Positions 26,275-35,020 of a DNA stretch of 37,133 nucleotides are shown here, one piece after another. Each line of letters opens with the position of its first letter. Position 1 is the stretch's first letter. Below the pieces are notes generated by a model. The model did no database searches. It was not told where the DNA came from and saw only the letters and a list, made by a program, of their open reading frames with translations. This DNA comes from Lachnospiraceae bacterium (lineage in GTDB: Bacteria; Bacillota; Clostridia; Lachnospirales; Lachnospiraceae), in NCBI GenBank assembly GCA_030536685.1, contig JAUNPP010000013.1, forward strand, positions 1-37,133, given 5' to 3'. The position numbers and the translations under genes are program-made.

Positions 26275-27570
26275 TTAATCCGACATTTTTGCATTCGGAT
26301 AAATCCGTTCCATTCTTGCATCATCAAACTGTACATCCATCGTTTTCTGCCAGCCCGAAGACACCGGAACACCTTCATGTCTCTGGTTATAGCGCAAAAG
26401 CGCCATACCGGACATTATCATATTACAGATCATAAACAGAATCAATAACCATGTGATGACTTTCCCCGGTTTCACCGGTATTTTTTCAATCCAGCCGGAA
26501 ATATAAGGATAAATTTTTTTAATCCACACAACCGCGGCAATTCCCCAGAAAAAGCAGTACAGCAGGTTGATTCTTCCCCCCAGGTTAAAAGGGATCTCGC
26601 TGTAATCCCAGAAAACCGTTCCAAATACAATTTCCGTAAAAACACTGCACAAATACTCGTAGGCGCCGCCTAAAAAAGTTCCGATAAAGAACAAAAATCC
26701 GTCCGATCTGTCTTTATAGCGGTAAAGCATCGCTGTAACAGCCGCGATTGCCAGTCCCCACACGATACTGAAGGGGCCCCACACCACACTGCTGCGGCTC
26801 ATCCAGACTCCGGCTGTAATCCGGCAGAAAATCGTCTCCGTGATATCTCCCAGAAAAGCTCCCACAAAAAACAACAGTACGATTTTATAAAAATCACACC
26901 CCTGAGCAAAAACAGTCTTATCCCTCGCAGCCTCTTCCTTCTTTTCCAGATAAGGATATGCGCGGTTAATCCTCTCATCCACCCGGGCAACGATCCATCT
27001 GCCCCATCTGTCACTGATACGGTCAAAATAAGCATCCGCCGCACGCCATTTTTCAATCCTGCTGCTCCTGCCGGAACGAATGATCACAGTTGCAGCAATA
27101 TCAACCGCCACAATTCCTGTCAGCACGCAGAGGAGAATCTTCCCCAGAAGCCCCGGCATCCATCTGTAAACGGTAAGAAACAGCGGATTCCCCCATTTCA
27201 GACCTGCCACTCCCAATGCGCCCCATAAAAGAGACATTGGAATACACACATATCCATCGAAATTCCACTTCAGACCGGAATAATCCCACCAACGCTCATG
27301 ATACAGCTTTTCTACAAAATGTCCGGCAATCCATTCAATGGTCGTAGCATAAATAGCCGAACCCAAAAAGAGCCAGAAAATTGTCAGTTCCTGACATAAA
27401 ACCGTAATCAGCACGGCTGCTGCACCATAAACCACACAAAGAGGACTGTTTACTACGCCTCTGTTCACAAAACGTTTCTGTTTTACCGCTGCCGCAGCCG
27501 TTTCAAGAACCCACCCCAGCACAGAATAGATAAAAAACAGCCACAAAAGCTCCCAGCCTTGATAAATCAT
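26275..27570 (-). CDS. CmpB-type membrane protein with an internal duplication
   Basis: This 431-residue polytopic protein is of the family often labelled putative ABC transporter permease (ABC_trans_CmpB), although no ATPase is associated. The fold appears twice. FIYSVLGWVLET, SPLCVVYG and ERWWDYSGLKWNFDG in the first half match FVGAFLGDITET, GPFSIVWG and VFWDYSEIPFNLGG in the second. A charged linker (about residues 165-215) separates the halves. Many members have a single copy. The true function of the family is not established. It heads the lrgA-lrgB group. Confidence 0.8.
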   Translation of the reverse strand: MIYQGWELLWLFFIYSVLGWVLETAAAAVKQKRFVNRGVVNSPLCVVYGAAAVLITVLCQELTIFWLFLGSAIYATTIEWIAGHFVEKLYHERWWDYSGLKWNFDGYVCIPMSLLWGALGVAGLKWGNPLFLTVYRWMPGLLGKILLCVLTGIVAVDIAATVIIRSGRSSRIEKWRAADAYFDRISDRWGRWIVARVDERINRAYPYLEKKEEAARDKTVFAQGCDFYKIVLLFFVGAFLGDITETIFCRITAGVWMSRSSVVWGPFSIVWGLAIAAVTAMLYRYKDRSDGFLFFIGTFLGGAYEYLCSVFTEIVFGTVFWDYSEIPFNLGGRINLLYCFFWGIAAVVWIKKIYPYISGWIEKIPVKPGKVITWLLILFMICNMIMSGMALLRYNQRHEGVPVSSGWQKTMDVQFDDARMERIYPNAKMSD

Positions 27571-27809
27571 TTGTTTTTCTCCTAAATCATTTCATCTTAA
27601 AGTAAACAAATGTAGTGTATCACAAAAATACCGGATGAGGAAGATAAGCCTCAAAATGGAAAACTGGTTACCGGTTACTGTTCGCAGTACGAAAACTGCT
27701 TTTATTTTCCCAAATGCTTCACACATTCTTAATAAAAGTTTAATTTGCCAATACACATATTATCCTTTAAACTGTACCCATAAACTTACTTCATGAAAGG
27801 AGAATTCAT
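27571..27809. promoter_or_regulatory. Divergent control region between CmpB-type and lipoprotein genes
   Basis: This 239-base AT-rich region contains ACCGGT-centred GGTTACCGGTTAC (27667-27679). It also has a small hairpin GCAGT (27684-27688) / ACTGC (27695-27699) followed by TTTTATTTT on the plus strand, which resembles an attenuator or short terminator ahead of the lipoprotein gene. I see no unambiguous -35/-10 pair. Confidence 0.4.
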
Positions 27810-29417
27810 ATGAAGACCAAAAGATTATTATCCTGTCTGCTTATCATTCTTTTGCTCTGCACAGGTATTTTGTCAGGATGCAGCGGTTCCGATAAAGCCA
27901 CTATGTTTTCTGATATGAAAAAGATCGGTGAGATCAGAAGCTGCGAGTATGACAGTACAATTGATTTTAAGGTGAAATCTGATGACGAAGATATCCAGTG
28001 TTCCATTTCCCTTAACGGAAAAACCGGCACAAAAGCCGCTTCGGCCGATATGACGGTTACCTGGGGACCTGCGACTTACACGTTCAAAGACTTTTTCCGT
28101 ATGACCGATAAAACACTGTATTTCAATCTCTCCTCCGTATTTGCAATTTTCGGAGGCACAGATGTACTGGGGGACGATATGAAGGACTGGATCTCCCTTC
28201 CCGGCACAGAACTGGATGAGAAAACATACTCTGCTTCTCTTGACCTTTACAAAGCCATCATCGATTCCCTCGAGAAAGCCTGCAAAGACCAGGATATTTC
28301 AAAGAACAAAGATACCTGGACCTTAAACATTCCCTCCGAGAAGATGATTCCATTTGCAAAAGCTGCTCTGGAAGAAGTAAATTCCAATATTTCCTCCTGG
28401 TATGACAAATATGTAGAGTATATCGAAAAATCAGGAACCGAAGAATTATTAAAAGAATACTCCGCCCTGTTAGGCGAAATCGAACCGGATAAGAAAGATG
28501 ATACTGAAGATGCTGCTGAAGATCCGGTCAAAGAGCTGAAGGAAGGTAAGGAAGATGCTCTGAAACAGTGGAATAAGATGTATGACGAGTATCAGAAGCT
28601 TCTGGACGAGACTCAAAAAGCTATTTCTGACAAAAAGATGACTGCCTCAGGAAAGTTTGATGTGTCTTTAACCGGAAAAGAAGGTTCCCGCACGGCCAGC
28701 GAGTCCATTTCCTTCAAAGCAGAAGACAAAGATGCCAAAAACAGTATCAGCTTCCAGATGTCTCAGAATATGAAGGAGATCAAAGAGGTAAAAGTCGATG
28801 CGCCTTCCAAAGATGACGTCATGACAATAGATGAATTTTCAAATCTTCTCGGTGTTTTCATGGGAGGATTGCTTGATGATACTTCCATGGAAGACGATAT
28901 CCAGTACAGCGTTAACGAAAACAGTCTGACCTTAGATGAACAGAAGGAGCTTAACGATAACCTGAAAAAGAATCAGGCATATCTTTACAGCAGCGAGTCT
29001 TCTAAATTAAAACCGTATCTGCTGACTTTCGATTCCGATGTTTTTTCACCGGAAGATGGAAAAATCGGAGATTACTTCTTGGGTATGCTCTTTAACGAGT
29101 ACAAAGACGATTCTTACGCAGGTCTTTCTTATGAAGATATAAGTCTTTCCGAATATTTCTCCTACTATATCGAGGAAGAGGAGATGGAGAAAAATTATAA
29201 GACAACTGATCTGTCCACAAAAGCAGGAAAAGTAACCTATGTGACTTCCAAAAAGGATGAAGACGGATACTGCCTGACTACTTTTGGTATTCCTCTGAGT
29301 AAAAACACCTGTCTGGCAGGTAGTTTCTATCTCAAAAAGGAGAATACCTCCAAAGTGGAATCTTATCTGCAGGCTCTGTTCAAAGACTTAAAGCCCTGCG
29401 AAAAGAATTCTCTCTGA
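27810..29417 (+). CDS. Large secreted lipoprotein of unknown function
   Basis: This 535-residue protein starts with a lipoprotein signal peptide. Basic residues and a hydrophobic core are followed by the lipobox LSGC, with lipidated Cys24. The mature part is rich in Asp, Lys, Ser and Glu. It has a predicted helical, acidic middle (about residues 205-275) and no motif I recognise. It should be anchored to the outer face of the membrane. GAAAGGAG precedes the ATG. The acetyltransferase gene follows after 52 bases and may be cotranscribed. Confidence 0.85.
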   Translation: MKTKRLLSCLLIILLLCTGILSGCSGSDKATMFSDMKKIGEIRSCEYDSTIDFKVKSDDEDIQCSISLNGKTGTKAASADMTVTWGPATYTFKDFFRMTDKTLYFNLSSVFAIFGGTDVLGDDMKDWISLPGTELDEKTYSASLDLYKAIIDSLEKACKDQDISKNKDTWTLNIPSEKMIPFAKAALEEVNSNISSWYDKYVEYIEKSGTEELLKEYSALLGEIEPDKKDDTEDAAEDPVKELKEGKEDALKQWNKMYDEYQKLLDETQKAISDKKMTASGKFDVSLTGKEGSRTASESISFKAEDKDAKNSISFQMSQNMKEIKEVKVDAPSKDDVMTIDEFSNLLGVFMGGLLDDTSMEDDIQYSVNENSLTLDEQKELNDNLKKNQAYLYSSESSKLKPYLLTFDSDVFSPEDGKIGDYFLGMLFNEYKDDSYAGLSYEDISLSEYFSYYIEEEEMEKNYKTTDLSTKAGKVTYVTSKKDEDGYCLTTFGIPLSKNTCLAGSFYLKKENTSKVESYLQALFKDLKPCEKNSL

Positions 29418-29469
29418 TACAGAATTCTCTTTGATACCGACAGGCATTCTTAACGGAGGAAACCAGATC

Positions 29470-29982
29470 ATGCTTAGCTTAAGACCCTATAAACGCGGTG
29501 ATGCCAAAACAATCGTTTCCTGGATCACTGATGAAAAATCTTTTTATCAATGGAGTGCAGGACGTTATCCCTCATATCCTATCACAGCAGAAGATATGAA
29601 TACCCACTATGATCAGGAAGATGAGAATCCTGATTTCTGGCAGATGACCGCCTTTGATGAAGATGGCATCTGCGGACATCTGATGATGCGTTTTCTGAGT
29701 AAAGACAAAAAAATCCTGCGTTTCGGTTATATTATTGTCCGCAGCGATCTAAGAGGACGCGGATACGGCAGACGGATGCTTCGTCTTGCTGCTTCCTACG
29801 CATTTGATTATCTGCATGTTGAACGAATCACGCTGGGCGTATTTGACAACAATCCACCAGCCATCCGCTGTTACCAGACAGCAGGCTTTAAAATTGCAGA
29901 GGGAGAATCCGTTTTTATCCCTCTTATGGGAGAACAGTGGCTCTGTCACGAGATGTTCCTTACAAAAACTGCTCTTCTTTAA
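29470..29982 (+). CDS. GNAT-family N-acetyltransferase
   Basis: This 170-residue acetyltransferase shows the acetyl-CoA binding motif RGRGYG in VRSDLRGRGYGRRML, then the motif B region NPPAIRCYQTAGF. The start is the ATG at 29470 with GGAGG ten bases upstream; an in-frame TTG at 29431 has no ribosome binding site. It resembles RimJ/RimL-like GNATs. The acceptor is unknown. It ends at a strong terminator shared with the convergent spmB. Confidence 0.9.
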   Translation: MLSLRPYKRGDAKTIVSWITDEKSFYQWSAGRYPSYPITAEDMNTHYDQEDENPDFWQMTAFDEDGICGHLMMRFLSKDKKILRFGYIIVRSDLRGRGYGRRMLRLAASYAFDYLHVERITLGVFDNNPPAIRCYQTAGFKIAEGESVFIPLMGEQWLCHEMFLTKTALL

Positions 29983-29994
29983 AGAATATTCTTT

Positions 29995-30042
29995 AAAAAC
30001 GATCCAGCCACAGGAATTTGCTCCTGTAGCTGGATCGTTTTT
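29995..30042. terminator. Bidirectional intrinsic terminator
   Basis: AAAAACGATCCAGC pairs with GCTGGATCGTTTTT; inside, CAGGA pairs with TCCTG around a six-base loop. A tracts on the left and T tracts on the right allow termination of both the convergent acetyltransferase gene and spmB. A perfect 20-base palindrome (29978-29997) overlaps the acetyltransferase stop codon just upstream. Confidence 0.9.
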
Positions 30043-30045
30043 CCG

Positions 30046-30579
30046 TTATACAAGTCCCATCATCCCCGTAACAGCTGCCGCCGCCACAATTCCGGCAAAG
30101 GTACAAAGCAATGCCCCCGGCAAAATCCACCGGCTTTTACGTATACTTACATGCGTTAGATAAACGGACATGATAAAAAGAACGGTTTCTGCTGAAGAGC
30201 AGATTACGGCTGCAAGCATGCCTACATAAGAATCCGGCCCTTCATTTTTAAACAGATCCAGCAATATCCCGGTTGCTGCGGAAGCAGAAAACAGTTTGAC
30301 AAGAATCAGCGGAAGCACCTGCACCGGTATTTTAAGAATTGAAGCAAACGGACTTAACAGCCCTGCAAGCAGATCAAGAATTCCGCTGTCGCGCAGAAGC
30401 TGTACCGCCGTCATCAATCCAATTAAAGTGGGCAGAATCCCCGCTGTTGTTTTCATGCCGCGTTTTGCTCCGCGAACAAAGACATCAAAAACCGGACAGC
30501 CGCAAAACCATCCGTAAACAATAATCCAGCAGACCACAAACGGCATGCAGAAATCCGATAAAAACGAGATTACTTTCAT
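30046..30579 (-). CDS. spmB: Spore maturation protein B-like (nucleoside-recognition domain) membrane protein
   Basis: This 177-residue membrane protein fits SpmB: GAKRGMKTTAGILPTLIGLMTAVQLLRDSG and VKLFSASAATGILLDLF-type segments, then SYVGMLAAVICSSAETVLF. In Bacillus, SpmA and SpmB are needed for spore core dehydration. Here no spmA lies next to it, which is unusual for the usual spmAB pair. The upstream bases have only a weak ribosome binding site. Bases 30580-30647 hold a short repeat (AAAATTACTGCTTAT twice) and no gene. Confidence 0.85.
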   Translation of the reverse strand: MKVISFLSDFCMPFVVCWIIVYGWFCGCPVFDVFVRGAKRGMKTTAGILPTLIGLMTAVQLLRDSGILDLLAGLLSPFASILKIPVQVLPLILVKLFSASAATGILLDLFKNEGPDSYVGMLAAVICSSAETVLFIMSVYLTHVSIRKSRWILPGALLCTFAGIVAAAAVTGMMGLV

Positions 30580-30647
30580 ATCCGAGTATATGCGGCTGCC
30601 GGATTCAAAATTACTGCTTATGTTAAAACATACAGAAAAATTACTGC

Positions 30648-31187
30648 TTATTCAAAAAAGGCACAGGAAACATATGCGAGAGTATTCGGACCATAATAGT
30701 ATGTAAGCTTATTGGCTTTGCACACCTCGCTTACAAACATACCATATGCCTCCATGGAAGAGGTTTTCTTCAGAGGAAAACGACATGGCTTATCCGGGTA
30801 CGTACATGTTTTGCATGCTGTACATACACCTCCAAGAATCAGACAGTCCGGGTGGAGTTCTCTTGCCTTATCCACAAACTCCGCTACATGAGCTTTGTGC
30901 TCATCCTCAATCCTTACCATACTCTCATAATCCATCGAATCCTCCAGAACCCCCTGCGTCTGCAGCAGAATCCCGTAATGATACTGCTGCAGCTCAGCCC
31001 AGCATTCATCCAGTGTTCCACAGGCAGGCGGACAGCTCCAGCTGCTGTCATAAGCATGACATTTATTCTTAGCACAGGCATCTCTCACCTCAGGATGCAG
31101 AATAATAGTCTTCATCTCCAAAGGCGCGGTATGTGAAAAACCGCTTTCCATCGCCTTAGCGGTTATAATATCAAGATCTTTTTCCAT
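30648..31187 (-). CDS. DUF2284 cysteine-rich metal-binding protein
   Basis: This 179-residue protein carries two cysteine clusters, SCPPACGTLDEC near residue 52 and GGVCTACKTC...CRFP near residue 120, typical of DUF2284. Such proteins probably bind an iron-sulfur cluster or another metal and recur beside corrinoid methyltransferase genes. The start at 31187 follows AAAGAGG; an in-frame ATG at 31208 has none. It is the last gene of the pucR - corrinoid activator - DUF2284 transcript. A role in corrinoid handling or redox supply is inferred from context. Confidence 0.85.
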   Translation of the reverse strand: MEKDLDIITAKAMESGFSHTAPLEMKTIILHPEVRDACAKNKCHAYDSSWSCPPACGTLDECWAELQQYHYGILLQTQGVLEDSMDYESMVRIEDEHKAHVAEFVDKARELHPDCLILGGVCTACKTCTYPDKPCRFPLKKTSSMEAYGMFVSEVCKANKLTYYYGPNTLAYVSCAFFE

Positions 31188-31233
31188 TTTTTCCTCTTTC
31201 CTGCTCATCTCAGCATATTCTGTCTTTATGTTT

Positions 31234-33039
31234 CTATTCCTGTTCGGGAAATTCCATCAGGTCAACAAATGTATCCTGGAAATCAGGATGTGTTGCCAGT
31301 TCCAGAAATTCACATCCGGATGCAATTCTCTGGCATCTTTCATATTCCGCAAAATTCAGTGCTGCAATCTTGGAACCTTCTCCTGCTGCATTACCTACCG
31401 GAATAATTCTGTCCTCCAGTTCCGCGGGAATCATTCCGATACCGCAGGCACTGTGAGGCGCCATATAGTTTCCGAAAGCACCTGCTATCATAACTCTCTT
31501 AATATCACCGATCTCAACTCCAAGTGTATCTGCCATCAGAGTAACACCTGCTGCCATTGCACTTTTCGCCAGCTGGACTTCACGGATATCCTTCTGACTC
31601 AAAAATACCTTTTCTCCATTGCCGCTTTCCGTCTCATCTGCCAGCAAAAATGCCTTCATGTTAACGCCATTATAATCAATACGGATCATTCTCGATGCAC
31701 ATGCCTGAGCTTCCTCTGTTTCCATCTCGTCATCATCCATAATACGTCCCATTTCATCCATCAGGCCCTTTTCCAGCATAAACGTTACAATATCCATCAG
31801 ACCGGAACCGCAGATGCCAATCGGTTTGCCTCCGCCAATTACGCTATATGTAAACTGACCATCCTTCCATTCCACATGGTCTATCGCACCCTTTGCACCA
31901 CGCATACCGCAGGTGATCTTTGCACCCTCAAAGGCAGGTCCGGCGGCTGTAGAGCATGCAATCCGGCGGTCTTTATTTCCCATAACCATCTCGCCGTTAG
32001 TACCGATATCAATCACAAGAGACAATTCCTCCAGCACATCAAACTCCGTTGCCAGCAGCACGCCAACCGTATCTGCACCAACGAAACCGGCAATATTCGG
32101 CAGCATCATAACACGGCCATCCTTAAAAATATCAATTCCCATATCAGCTGCTTTTAACATCAGCGCTTCACTTACTGTCGGATTATACGGCGCGTGAACC
32201 AGTGCTTTCGGAGAAACTCCGGTAAAGAGATGGTGCATGCAGGTATTTCCCACAACAGAAATCATATAAATCTGTTCTTTTTCAATACCGGCTTTCTTTA
32301 CAGCTGTTTCGATCAGTTTATTGATGGCCTCATGAATCAGTCCGCTCAGTTCCTCCACGCCGTCTGAAATCGCATAATTGCTGCGCTCGATTACGTCAGC
32401 GCCATACTGTGACTGCGGATTCAGCATACTGGCAACTGCCAGTTCTTCACCTGTAGCAGCGTTCAAAAGATATCCTACAACTGTTGTCGTACCAATATCA
32501 AATGCCATTACATAAACGGGATCATCAGACTTTCTCAGATCCACGATTTCATTACCGCACAGCACCACATTCAAACTGTAATTGCTGTCCTGAAGCGTCT
32601 GATACAAATCTGATATCACCTTCAGATTCGGCAGAAGAGCAGCCTCGTCAATGCCGGCAGCCTCTGCAACAGCCATCTTCAAACGCTTCCAGTCAGACAG
32701 ATTTCCGCCAAGCTCACAGCGGGAAACCGTAACATTGATACTGCGTACCGGCGATTTTATCTCAATATTCCGCTGAACTCCCTCCAAAAGAATCGTATGG
32801 CCGCCTCCTGACTGCAGATTTACCGTCATATCACAGGTTACCTTCGTCGTACATGCCTTCTGTACACCCAGAGGATTTCCCTCTACAATGTTTACCAGAC
32901 ATTTTCCGCAGGTTCCCTTTCCTCCGCAGGGTGCATCAGGATGAAGCCCCGCTTTAATCTGCGCTTCCAGCAGATTGGTTCCCTCTTCTACCATAATCTC
33001 AGTATTCTGCGGCATAAACGTTACCTTGTACTCACTCAT
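31234..33039 (-). CDS. RamA/RACE-type reductive activator of corrinoid proteins
   Basis: This is a 601-residue ATP-dependent corrinoid reactivating protein. The N-terminal [2Fe-2S] ferredoxin domain has ligands Cys38, Cys44, Cys47 and Cys63. The linker is followed by an ASKHA-type ATPase region (DUF4445) with DIGTTTVVGYLL and VIDIGTNGEMVMG. It should reduce inactive cob(II)alamin to cob(I)alamin on methyltransferase corrinoid proteins. The ATG at 33039 follows AAAGGAG and overlaps the regulator gene by eight bases (ATGAGTGA), so the two are translationally coupled. A longer upstream frame (to 33108) merely runs inside the regulator gene. The natural client is the corrinoid protein encoded at 36034. 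Confidence 0.93.
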   Translation of the reverse strand: MSEYKVTFMPQNTEIMVEEGTNLLEAQIKAGLHPDAPCGGKGTCGKCLVNIVEGNPLGVQKACTTKVTCDMTVNLQSGGGHTILLEGVQRNIEIKSPVRSINVTVSRCELGGNLSDWKRLKMAVAEAAGIDEAALLPNLKVISDLYQTLQDSNYSLNVVLCGNEIVDLRKSDDPVYVMAFDIGTTTVVGYLLNAATGEELAVASMLNPQSQYGADVIERSNYAISDGVEELSGLIHEAINKLIETAVKKAGIEKEQIYMISVVGNTCMHHLFTGVSPKALVHAPYNPTVSEALMLKAADMGIDIFKDGRVMMLPNIAGFVGADTVGVLLATEFDVLEELSLVIDIGTNGEMVMGNKDRRIACSTAAGPAFEGAKITCGMRGAKGAIDHVEWKDGQFTYSVIGGGKPIGICGSGLMDIVTFMLEKGLMDEMGRIMDDDEMETEEAQACASRMIRIDYNGVNMKAFLLADETESGNGEKVFLSQKDIREVQLAKSAMAAGVTLMADTLGVEIGDIKRVMIAGAFGNYMAPHSACGIGMIPAELEDRIIPVGNAAGEGSKIAALNFAEYERCQRIASGCEFLELATHPDFQDTFVDLMEFPEQE

Positions 33040-34624
33040 TTTCATTCTCCTTTCCACCAAACATCTTGTAGGACAAAAGAAGGTATAAAAGTTCATCCGG
33101 GTCTCCAAGATTCAATGAAATCAGAGCCTCAATCCGCTCCATTCTTCTGATAAAAGTTGTTCGATGTATATATAATTTTTGCGCAGCCTCAGAGGCATTA
33201 AAACGATTTATAATATAATACTTCAGTGTTTTTACAAATTCCGTATCATGCTCTCTGTCGTATTCACGCAGCTTCTGCAGCCCTTTATGCATCAGCTGTT
33301 CGGCTGTAAATATCGTTGTCATCTGTCCTACCATATAATCCAGGGCAAAATCCTGAAAAGCATAATACCACCGGTAAGGATCCTTCTGATTGCCCAGATC
33401 AAGTGCAATGTCTGCCTGGCGCCGGTAATTTCCCAGCTCCGTATAATCATTGAAAAAATTACTGATTCCCGCTTTACAGCCGAAATCACGAATCAGATAC
33501 GGAAAGTTGCTGTAGAAATCCGCCTTATCCTTCACCGCGCTTTCCCGGGTGTAGTTGATGATCCAGATAATCTCTCTCTCCGTACGAAATGTACAGGAAT
33601 ATTCAAACAAATGCTCCAGCTGCTGGCACAGGTACGAAGCGCCCTTCTCAAACTCCCTTGCGCCAAACATCTGCAGAACAATGATCTGATATTCATCATG
33701 GCGGTACCAGTTATGCATGTTCAACGCCTGAAAATCTATATCGAAATCTTTTCTTCTGGGATGAAACAGGTATTTTTTCAGCATGTGATGTACCACATCA
33801 TCCTGATTCTCAGCCGGATAATTTTTCAAATTATTCAAATAAACATTTTCCACATATTTTACAAAGCAGGAAAACAGCTGTCCAATCCCCGGATGGTAAT
33901 CAAATTCCGGCAGCACCATAAGAATCCTGGAAGAGAATTCCCCCGAAAACCGGATATTATAGCACAGAAGGTTTTTTTCTGACGGAACCGACGGATACAG
34001 AAACGTATCCTTCTTGTCATCTGAATTCAGATAATCTTCGCTCTGAAGAAGACCTTTTATATCCTCTCTGGATAACTGATGATTCACCAGACGCTCTTTC
34101 ATCTCAGGAAAATTCTGGAAATAATCATCTGTACACCCGAGTACAACAAAATTTCGGTCAATCACCGCGGCAGGAAGACCCATAACCCGCCTGCCGTCAT
34201 TTAAAAGCTCCGTCATCTCCATCTGCTCCCGTCTGCCGTCTTCCCGCAAATCCGATTCCCATGTATGGAGCATGCAGAACATATCCACCAGCTCCTCCTG
34301 CAAATCCTCATCAAATTCCACATCGTGAACATAAATGATATCGATCGGAACCCGCTTTCCCTCTGTCAGACGCTTCCAGCTCCGGTTCTCTTCCTCCGTC
34401 CCTTTTCCCCATGCGACAAAAGCACATTCTGATAATTTTCCAAGAGGATGGGCAATCAATTCATGTACACGTGTGACCGGAATACTGTAAAGCTGCCGTC
34501 TTTCCACCTGTCCACGGTATCGCTTAACCGATGACAAAGGCGCATCAAAATATGCGCTCTTCACTTCTTTCGACTGATGTTTTCGTGACAGCAAATATGC
34601 AATTTCGCTGAATGTAATATTCAC
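33032..34624 (-). CDS. PucR/CdaR-type transcriptional regulator
   Basis: This 530-residue protein ends in a PucR-type helix-turn-helix region (LKYYIINRFNASEAAQKLYI, then HRTTFIRRMERIE), the output domain of PucR/CdaR regulators. The N-terminal ~400 residues hold a variable ligand-sensing region I cannot assign. A GTG at 34622-34624 sits six bases after GGGAGG. The in-frame TTG two codons earlier abuts the ribosome binding site and is an unlikely start. It is cotranscribed with the corrinoid activator and divergent from the methyltransferase pair. It probably responds to a methylated substrate and controls both transcripts. Confidence 0.88.
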   Translation of the reverse strand: MNITFSEIAYLLSRKHQSKEVKSAYFDAPLSSVKRYRGQVERRQLYSIPVTRVHELIAHPLGKLSECAFVAWGKGTEEENRSWKRLTEGKRVPIDIIYVHDVEFDEDLQEELVDMFCMLHTWESDLREDGRREQMEMTELLNDGRRVMGLPAAVIDRNFVVLGCTDDYFQNFPEMKERLVNHQLSREDIKGLLQSEDYLNSDDKKDTFLYPSVPSEKNLLCYNIRFSGEFSSRILMVLPEFDYHPGIGQLFSCFVKYVENVYLNNLKNYPAENQDDVVHHMLKKYLFHPRRKDFDIDFQALNMHNWYRHDEYQIIVLQMFGAREFEKGASYLCQQLEHLFEYSCTFRTEREIIWIINYTRESAVKDKADFYSNFPYLIRDFGCKAGISNFFNDYTELGNYRRQADIALDLGNQKDPYRWYYAFQDFALDYMVGQMTTIFTAEQLMHKGLQKLREYDREHDTEFVKTLKYYIINRFNASEAAQKLYIHRTTFIRRMERIEALISLNLGDPDELLYLLLSYKMFGGKENENE

Positions 34625-34636
34625 GTCCAACCTCCC

Positions 34637-34694
34637 GTCGTATATATAGTCATATTTGATATATTTTTCAAAAAATAGTCGTATATATCGTCAT
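34637..34694. promoter_or_regulatory. 17-bp direct repeats in the pucR leader
   Basis: GTCGTATATATAGTCAT (34637-34653) and GTCGTATATATCGTCAT (34678-34694) differ at one base and are spaced 41 bases apart, about four helical turns. Each itself contains two GTCRT half-sites 12 bases apart. They lie between the predicted pucR promoter and its start codon, a position suited to a repressor or autoregulator. Confidence 0.6.
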
Positions 34695-34708
34695 TTTTTC
34701 TCATTCTC

Positions 34709-34737
34709 ATAGTACCACAAGCCCCGGGATTTGTAAA
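34709..34737 (-). promoter_or_regulatory. Promoter of the pucR-activator-DUF2284 operon
   Basis: Minus-strand TTTACA (34737-34732) and TACTAT (34714-34709) are separated by 17 bases, a fair sigma-A promoter. Transcription would start near 34702 and include both 17-bp repeats. Confidence 0.6.
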
Positions 34738-34766
34738 ATGCTTTGTTTATTTCCAAGTACCAAAAC

Positions 34767-34811
34767 GCTACAATGTGTAGCTAAAGTTATATAAAACGGC
34801 TACACTATAAT
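34767..34811 (+). promoter_or_regulatory. Operator half-sites and -10 box upstream of the MtrH-like gene
   Basis: GCTACA-ATG-TGTAGC (34767-34781) is a palindrome. A third half-site, GGCTACAC (34798-34805), touches a perfect TATAAT (34806-34811). The longer arms GTGTAGC (34775-34781) and GCTACAC (34799-34805) are also inverted copies. The expected -35 position (34783-34788) does not match consensus, which points to activator-dependent transcription, perhaps by the divergent PucR-type protein. The ~200-base leader to 35020 contains no riboswitch I recognise. Confidence 0.6.
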
Positions 34812-35020
34812 AATTTACGAACCGGATTTTACCATTTATAATAAAGGCATTAGCATATTTAAGAGGGGATTACGGATTACCGTGATAGTAAATATGTAAT
34901 TGTAAATTCATATTCAGCCAAGAGGGCGCAGTCACATAATATTTGCGGGCCGGATATGATGGTAAGATTTCTCTGTTTCCGATATAGCGGACAGATACGA
35001 TTAAAAGGAGGATTTCTACA

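Noticed and set aside
31228..32157. 309-codon plus-strand open frame opposite the corrinoid activator gene
   Set aside because: The minus strand encodes a clear RACE-type protein with ferredoxin and DUF4445 motifs; the opposite frame is Cys/His/Thr-rich with no family features.
33179..33982. 267-codon plus-strand open frame opposite the PucR-type gene
   Set aside because: It is antisense to a gene with a recognisable helix-turn-helix domain, has no ribosome binding site, and shows no domain.
34812..35020. Cobalamin or THF riboswitch in the leader of the MtrH-like gene
   Set aside because: I could not find the B12-box (GCCACTG-type) or THF-aptamer core sequences; only weak, unconvincing hairpins are present.
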